Below, piece after piece: positions 60,393-64,000 of a stretch of 64,000 bases of DNA. Under the pieces are notes generated by a model. The model was not told where the DNA came from and made no database searches. It saw only the letters and a program-made list of their open reading frames with translations. The position numbers were made by a program, and so were the translations under genes. The stretch's first letter is position 1, and the number at the start of each line of letters is the position of its first letter. This stretch comes from Marinobacter salarius (lineage in GTDB: Bacteria; Pseudomonadota; Gammaproteobacteria; Pseudomonadales; Oleiphilaceae). The stretch lies in NCBI RefSeq assembly GCF_032922745.1, contig NZ_CP136693.1, forward strand, positions 558,001-622,000, given 5' to 3'.

Positions 60393-61133
60393 CTAGCCCT
60401 TACCCATTCGCGCAAGGGCCGCCCGGCAGTCCTCAGACCGTAGTCTGTCGGAAAACACGGCGCGCTCCCTTTCAAGGGCCTCGCTCACCGCTTCCCGCCA
60501 GGGCGCCTTGATGAGGCGCTTGGTGGCCCGCAGGGCTTCCCGGGGTTTAGCCGCGAGGGCGCCAGCCTGTGCCAATGCCTCATCCACTGCCAGCCCATCA
60601 TCAACCACATGACTGACCAGTCCACATTCCCTGGCTTCCTCGCCGTCAAGGGTGTCACCCATCAGCAGCAGATCCGCGGTACGCCGGGAACCCAGATGCA
60701 ACGGCATGGTCACGGTAGAAGCCGCCTCCGGCACCAGCCCCAGATCCACAAAGGCGGTTTTGAAACGCGCGGAGCGGCCAGCGATGACGGAGTCACAATG
60801 CAACAACAGGGTAGTGCCGATCCCGATGGCAAGTCCTTCCACCGCAGCAATGATGGGCGTATCGCAATCCATCAGGGCTTCGATGAAGGCCAGAGCCGCA
60901 GAGGGCTTGGGATTTTCATCCGTGGCGCGGGCGCGGAAATCATCGAGATCATTGCCGGCGGTAAACACACCACCGTCACCGCTGAGCACGATGGCATGCA
61001 CGCTGGCATCTGCCGCTGCTTTGCTCACGCCTTCGGACAGCGCCCGGTACATATCGCGAGTCAATGCATTTTTCTTGTCCGTCCTGCTGATCACCAGATG
61101 GGCCACACCTGGCTGGTTTTGGGTGATGATCAC
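60393..61133 (-). CDS. enoyl-CoA hydratase/isomerase family protein
   Basis: A 246-residue crotonase: RTDKKNALTRDMYRALSEGV, SGDGGVFTAGNDLDDF and EGLAIGIGTTLLLHCDSVIA form the CoA and oxyanion sites. The single acidic residues near FVDLGLVPEAAST are consistent with hydratase or isomerase work. GTG 61133 is preferred: GGAGG lies 8 nt upstream and the N-terminus matches the family; ATG 61148 has no ribosome site. Divergent from the TRAP genes. Confidence 0.88.
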   Translation of the reverse strand: MIITQNQPGVAHLVISRTDKKNALTRDMYRALSEGVSKAAADASVHAIVLSGDGGVFTAGNDLDDFRARATDENPKPSAALAFIEALMDCDTPIIAAVEGLAIGIGTTLLLHCDSVIAGRSARFKTAFVDLGLVPEAASTVTMPLHLGSRRTADLLLMGDTLDGEEARECGLVSHVVDDGLAVDEALAQAGALAAKPREALRATKRLIKAPWREAVSEALERERAVFSDRLRSEDCRAALARMGKG

Positions 61134-61304
61134 GATGAATGCCTCCATGGACTAAACTTTGGTAATGGAATATCGGCCACCATCCTATTGCAAAAAGCAA
61201 AGTGTATGATAGATTCGGATACACGGATTCATTCTGCAGTCACCAGTTCCGCACAGTGAAATCACGAACAGGACGTCCAACACAATAACGATCGAGGTCC
61301 AGCA

Positions 61305-62354
61305 ATGAAGATACTAACCACCGCCAGAAAAACCCTGATCACATACGGTTCTGCCCTGACCCTGGGCCTGACCGCCGCACTGGCCAGCGCTCCGGCAGCT
61401 GCCGCTGAAGAAAGCTTTACCTGGAAGGTCCAATCCCATTGGCCTGGCTCCAGCAGTTCCTATGAAGACAGCCTGGTTCGACTCAAGACCATTCTTGAAG
61501 AGCGCACCGATGGCCGTCTGGAGCTGGAACTTTACGAAGCAGGCTCGCTGTTTAAAGCCAAGGAAATCTTCAACGCTGTCAGCCGGGGCATCCTGGAAAT
61601 GGGCACCATCTCTCCGGCTTATGCCCAGGACAAGATCACCCTCGCGGGCATTGCCTCGGGCCTGCCGTTTGCCTTCCGCAATGTCTGGGAAGCCGCCTAT
61701 TTCCACCAGGGCCTCGGTTTCGAACAGATGCTTCGCGATGAAGCTGCCAAGCACAATGTCTATTGGGCGACTGACAAGGTCTACCCCACCGAGATGGTGG
61801 TCAAGCAACCCATTAACAGCTGGGATGACTTCACCAAGCTGAAAATCCGCTCCTCCGGTGCGCTACAGAGCTTTCTGACCGACGCTGGTGCCGCCGCATC
61901 CTACATCCCGGGCAGTGAACTTTACTCCGCCCTGGACTCCGGCATTGTTGACGGTGCCCATTGGGGGGCCTCCCAGGGCGCATTCAGCATGGGCCTGTAT
62001 GAAGTGGCCAAATACCACGTACAGCCAGCACTGAACATTGCCGGCACCGACGTCATCATTGTCAGCCAGAAAGCGTTGAACAAGCTGCCCGAGGATATGC
62101 AGAACATCGTCAAGCAGGCCCTTGAGGAGCAATTCTGGTTCCGTACCAATGAGTATCAGTACAAGGAACGCATCACGCTGGCCAAGGCCATCAGCGAACA
62201 CAATGTTCAGGTCAACACCTTGCCGGAGGACGTTCAGAACCGTCTGACCCAGACCGCACAGACGTTGTGGGATGAGGAAGGCAAGCGCAGCGACAACGCC
62301 CAGAAGGCGCTGGACATGCTGAAAGACTATCTGTCAGAGCTGGGCTATCTGTAA
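61305..62354 (+). CDS. TRAP transporter substrate-binding protein (DctP-like)
   Basis: A 349-residue periplasmic binding protein. A signal peptide cut near APAAAAEE (about residue 34) is followed by the DctP fold (FTWKVQSHWPGSSSSYEDSL, EAGSLFKAKEIFNAVSRGIL). KLKIRSSGALQSF holds the conserved Arg that contacts the substrate carboxylate, and DGAHWGASQGAF matches the family. It captures an organic acid for the TRAP permeases downstream; the ligand is unknown. Confidence 0.92.
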   Translation: MKILTTARKTLITYGSALTLGLTAALASAPAAAAEESFTWKVQSHWPGSSSSYEDSLVRLKTILEERTDGRLELELYEAGSLFKAKEIFNAVSRGILEMGTISPAYAQDKITLAGIASGLPFAFRNVWEAAYFHQGLGFEQMLRDEAAKHNVYWATDKVYPTEMVVKQPINSWDDFTKLKIRSSGALQSFLTDAGAAASYIPGSELYSALDSGIVDGAHWGASQGAFSMGLYEVAKYHVQPALNIAGTDVIIVSQKALNKLPEDMQNIVKQALEEQFWFRTNEYQYKERITLAKAISEHNVQVNTLPEDVQNRLTQTAQTLWDEEGKRSDNAQKALDMLKDYLSELGYL

Positions 62355-62374
62355 ACGCCTGACACCTGAAACCG

Positions 62375-62407
62375 GCCGGGCCCGCTTTTCAGGCCCGGCT
62401 TTGCTTT
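62375..62407 (+). terminator. hairpin between dctP-like and dctQ-like genes
   Basis: GCCGGGCC and GGCCCGGC form an 8-bp stem with a 9-nt loop, followed by TTTGCTTTT. Its position fits partial termination, giving more binding protein than permease. Confidence 0.6.
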
Positions 62408-62435
62408 TGAACGAACCGTTTCCCGGAGAATACCA

Positions 62436-62984
62436 ATGGGTGTGTTGAGCGCATTCATGAGAGGGGTTACCCGTCTCAATGATGTCATCGGGCGCGGGAT
62501 AGCGCTGATCGTTTTTGCCATGTTCGCATTCCTGATCATGGAGGTGGCGTTTCGCTATCTGTTCAACTCGCCCACGGTATGGACCAACGAACTGACCCAG
62601 ATGCTGTTTGGCATCTACGCTGTCATGTCCGGGGGTTACATCATGGCTCACCGTGGCCATGTGAACGTTGATCTGCTGCACTCACACCTTCCGCCCCGCG
62701 GTCGGGCCGTGCTCGACATTCTGACTTCAACAATATTCTTTATATTCACCCTGGCCCTGCTGTACTTCGGCTACGACATGGCTAGCGAGTCCATTGCCAG
62801 CTGGGAAACGTCCTATTCCGCCTGGAACCCGCCTATCTGGCCGGTGAAAGCCGCCATTCCGCTGGGTACAGGCCTATTGGTTCTGCAAGGCATCGTCAAG
62901 TTACTGGAAGATATCGCAGTGGCCTTCAACCTCAGTTACTACACCCCCGAATCCCAGGACGACGCTAAAGGAGAGCCATTGTGA
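62436..62984 (+). CDS. TRAP transporter small permease (DctQ-like)
   Basis: A 182-residue protein with four membrane helices and the family segment MEVAFRYLFNSPTVWTNEL, plus YAVMSGGYIMAHRGHVNVDL. It forms the small membrane subunit of the TRAP carrier. CCGGAG precedes the ATG. Its stop overlaps the GTG of the large permease (GTGA). Confidence 0.92.
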   Translation: MGVLSAFMRGVTRLNDVIGRGIALIVFAMFAFLIMEVAFRYLFNSPTVWTNELTQMLFGIYAVMSGGYIMAHRGHVNVDLLHSHLPPRGRAVLDILTSTIFFIFTLALLYFGYDMASESIASWETSYSAWNPPIWPVKAAIPLGTGLLVLQGIVKLLEDIAVAFNLSYYTPESQDDAKGEPL

Positions 62985-64000
62985 GCATTGAAATCCTCAC
63001 GTTGCTGTTCTTCGGCTCCCTGCTGTTTTTCCTGCTTCTCGGCCTGCCACTGGCTTTTGTGCTGGGCGGCGTATCCGTTGTCTTCCTCTACTTCACCTGG
63101 GGATTCGACTCCTTCTATATGGTGTCCTCGCAGATCTGGGGCACCATGGAAAGCTTTACCCTGGTGGCGATCCCCCTGTTCGTCTTCATGGCGATGATTC
63201 TGGAGCGAACCGGGGTTGCCAAAGACTTGTACCGCATGATGCATCTTTGGTGCGGTGGCCTGAGGGGTGGCCTCGCCATTGGCACCCTTGGTATTTGCGC
63301 CGTTTTTGCAGCTATGGTTGGCATCAGTGGCGCAGCGGTCGTCGCCATGGGCACCATCGCACTGCCGTCGATGCTTGAGCGGGGCTACGACAAGAAGATG
63401 GCCCTGGGTGTGATCAACACTGGCGGGGGCTGGGGCATACTGATTCCTCCCAGCATTCTAATGATCCTCTATGCCCTGATTACCGGTGTGTCGGTAGGCA
63501 AAATGTTCGCTGCCGGCATCATGCCCGGTATTCTGCTGATGGTACTGACCGCCATCTACATCCTGGTGCGCTGCCACCTGCAGCCCGAACTGGCCCCCGC
63601 GCTGCCCCAGGAAGAGCGTGGCACCTGGCCGGAGAAGTTGCGCGCCCTGCGGGCGGTACTGCTGCCCATCGGTGTTGTGATCATGGTTCTGGGCTCCATC
63701 ATTGGCGGCATTACCACGCCAACCGAAGCCGCCGCCATGGGCGTGCTCGGCGCCCTGATATCCGCTGCGGTGTACCGTCAGTTCAAGTGGAGCATCCTGC
63801 AGGAAGCGGCGATCCGCACCTTCAAGCTCACCGGTATGATCATGTGGATCCTGTTCGCAGCCCACGCCTTCAGTGCTGCCTATCAGAGCATGGGGGCCCA
63901 GGATCTGATCGAGGGGCTGATGAATATGATTCCCGGCGGCCCCTGGGGCATCATCGTCGCCATGATGGTGATCGTGTTCCTGCTGGCCATGGTGCTGGAC
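62981..64000 (+). CDS. TRAP transporter large permease (DctM-like), cut by window end
   Basis: The first 340 residues of a DctM-type permease; the gene continues past the window. GTG 62981 follows AGGAG and overlaps the DctQ stop. Hydrophobic helices with FAAMVGISGAAVVAMGTIAL, GVINTGGGWGILIPPSILMI and GGITTPTEAAAMGVLGALIS match the elevator-type transport domain. It imports an organic acid with Na+ or H+. It is not in a frame that closes within the window. Confidence 0.93.
   Translation, partial: MSIEILTLLFFGSLLFFLLLGLPLAFVLGGVSVVFLYFTWGFDSFYMVSSQIWGTMESFTLVAIPLFVFMAMILERTGVAKDLYRMMHLWCGGLRGGLAIGTLGICAVFAAMVGISGAAVVAMGTIALPSMLERGYDKKMALGVINTGGGWGILIPPSILMILYALITGVSVGKMFAAGIMPGILLMVLTAIYILVRCHLQPELAPALPQEERGTWPEKLRALRAVLLPIGVVIMVLGSIIGGITTPTEAAAMGVLGALISAAVYRQFKWSILQEAAIRTFKLTGMIMWILFAAHAFSAAYQSMGAQDLIEGLMNMIPGGPWGIIVAMMVIVFLLAMVLD

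Overview
The window looks like a chromosomal segment of a marine gammaproteobacterium, most likely Marinobacter or a close relative. This is inferred from gene content: an Anbu peptidase cluster, a RegB/RegA-like redox system, late cobalamin genes, a pentapeptide MxKDx protein, extensive acyl-CoA catabolism, Liv-type ABC and TRAP transporters, and palindromic repeats of a kind common in that group. No database search was possible. I see no rRNA, tRNA, phage or CRISPR array.

Layout. 0.2-4.2 kb: a tight operon of circularly permuted ATP-grasp, alpha-E protein and transglutaminase-like protease, followed by the Anbu proteasome-like peptidase. 4.2-8.2 kb (minus strand): an ABC exporter-type cluster with a lipocalin-like (AttH/CrtC) lipoprotein. 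8.4-11.4 kb: a membrane diguanylate cyclase and a RegBA-like two-component pair. 11.4-12.8 kb: a MATE exporter.

13.0-16.65 kb: a run of small minus-strand genes separated by attC-like hairpins, i.e. integron gene cassettes without an integrase (CALIN type). The cargo is a cupin, a lone YefM-type antitoxin, a HigBA-like toxin-antitoxin pair, a 44-residue secreted Cys/His-rich peptide, a NIPSNAP protein, a quinol-monooxygenase-like protein and two unknowns. A palindromic repeat cluster lies at the right edge (16.65-16.92 kb).

17.0-24.7 kb: cobalamin lower-ligand and nucleotide-loop genes (cobS, cobD, cobT, cobC, cobU), interrupted by alkylation-repair genes (Ada/AlkA fusion, ogt) and a UMF1-family MFS transporter. 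24.7-31.3 kb: a cNMP/CBS/DUF294 nucleotidyltransferase with a DEDDh exonuclease, a periplasmic MsrAB fusion, and an OmpR-type two-component system beside an MxKDx repeat protein.

31.3-64 kb: a catabolic region. It holds a nitronate monooxygenase, aldehyde dehydrogenase, thiolase and FadB-like protein under likely TetR/IclR control; glutaryl-CoA dehydrogenase; a probable heteromeric acyl-CoA dehydrogenase pair with an aldolase-like and a MaoC protein; and a long minus-strand run SDR - thioesterase - acyl-CoA dehydrogenase - SDR - APH kinase - SurE - CoA ligase - livHMGFJ. The kinase/dehydrogenase/ligase/SDR set resembles the Lva pathway, which phosphorylates 4-hydroxyacyl-CoAs and then removes the phosphate. 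The translationally coupled SurE-family phosphatase is an unusual addition. The window ends inside a TRAP transporter operon.
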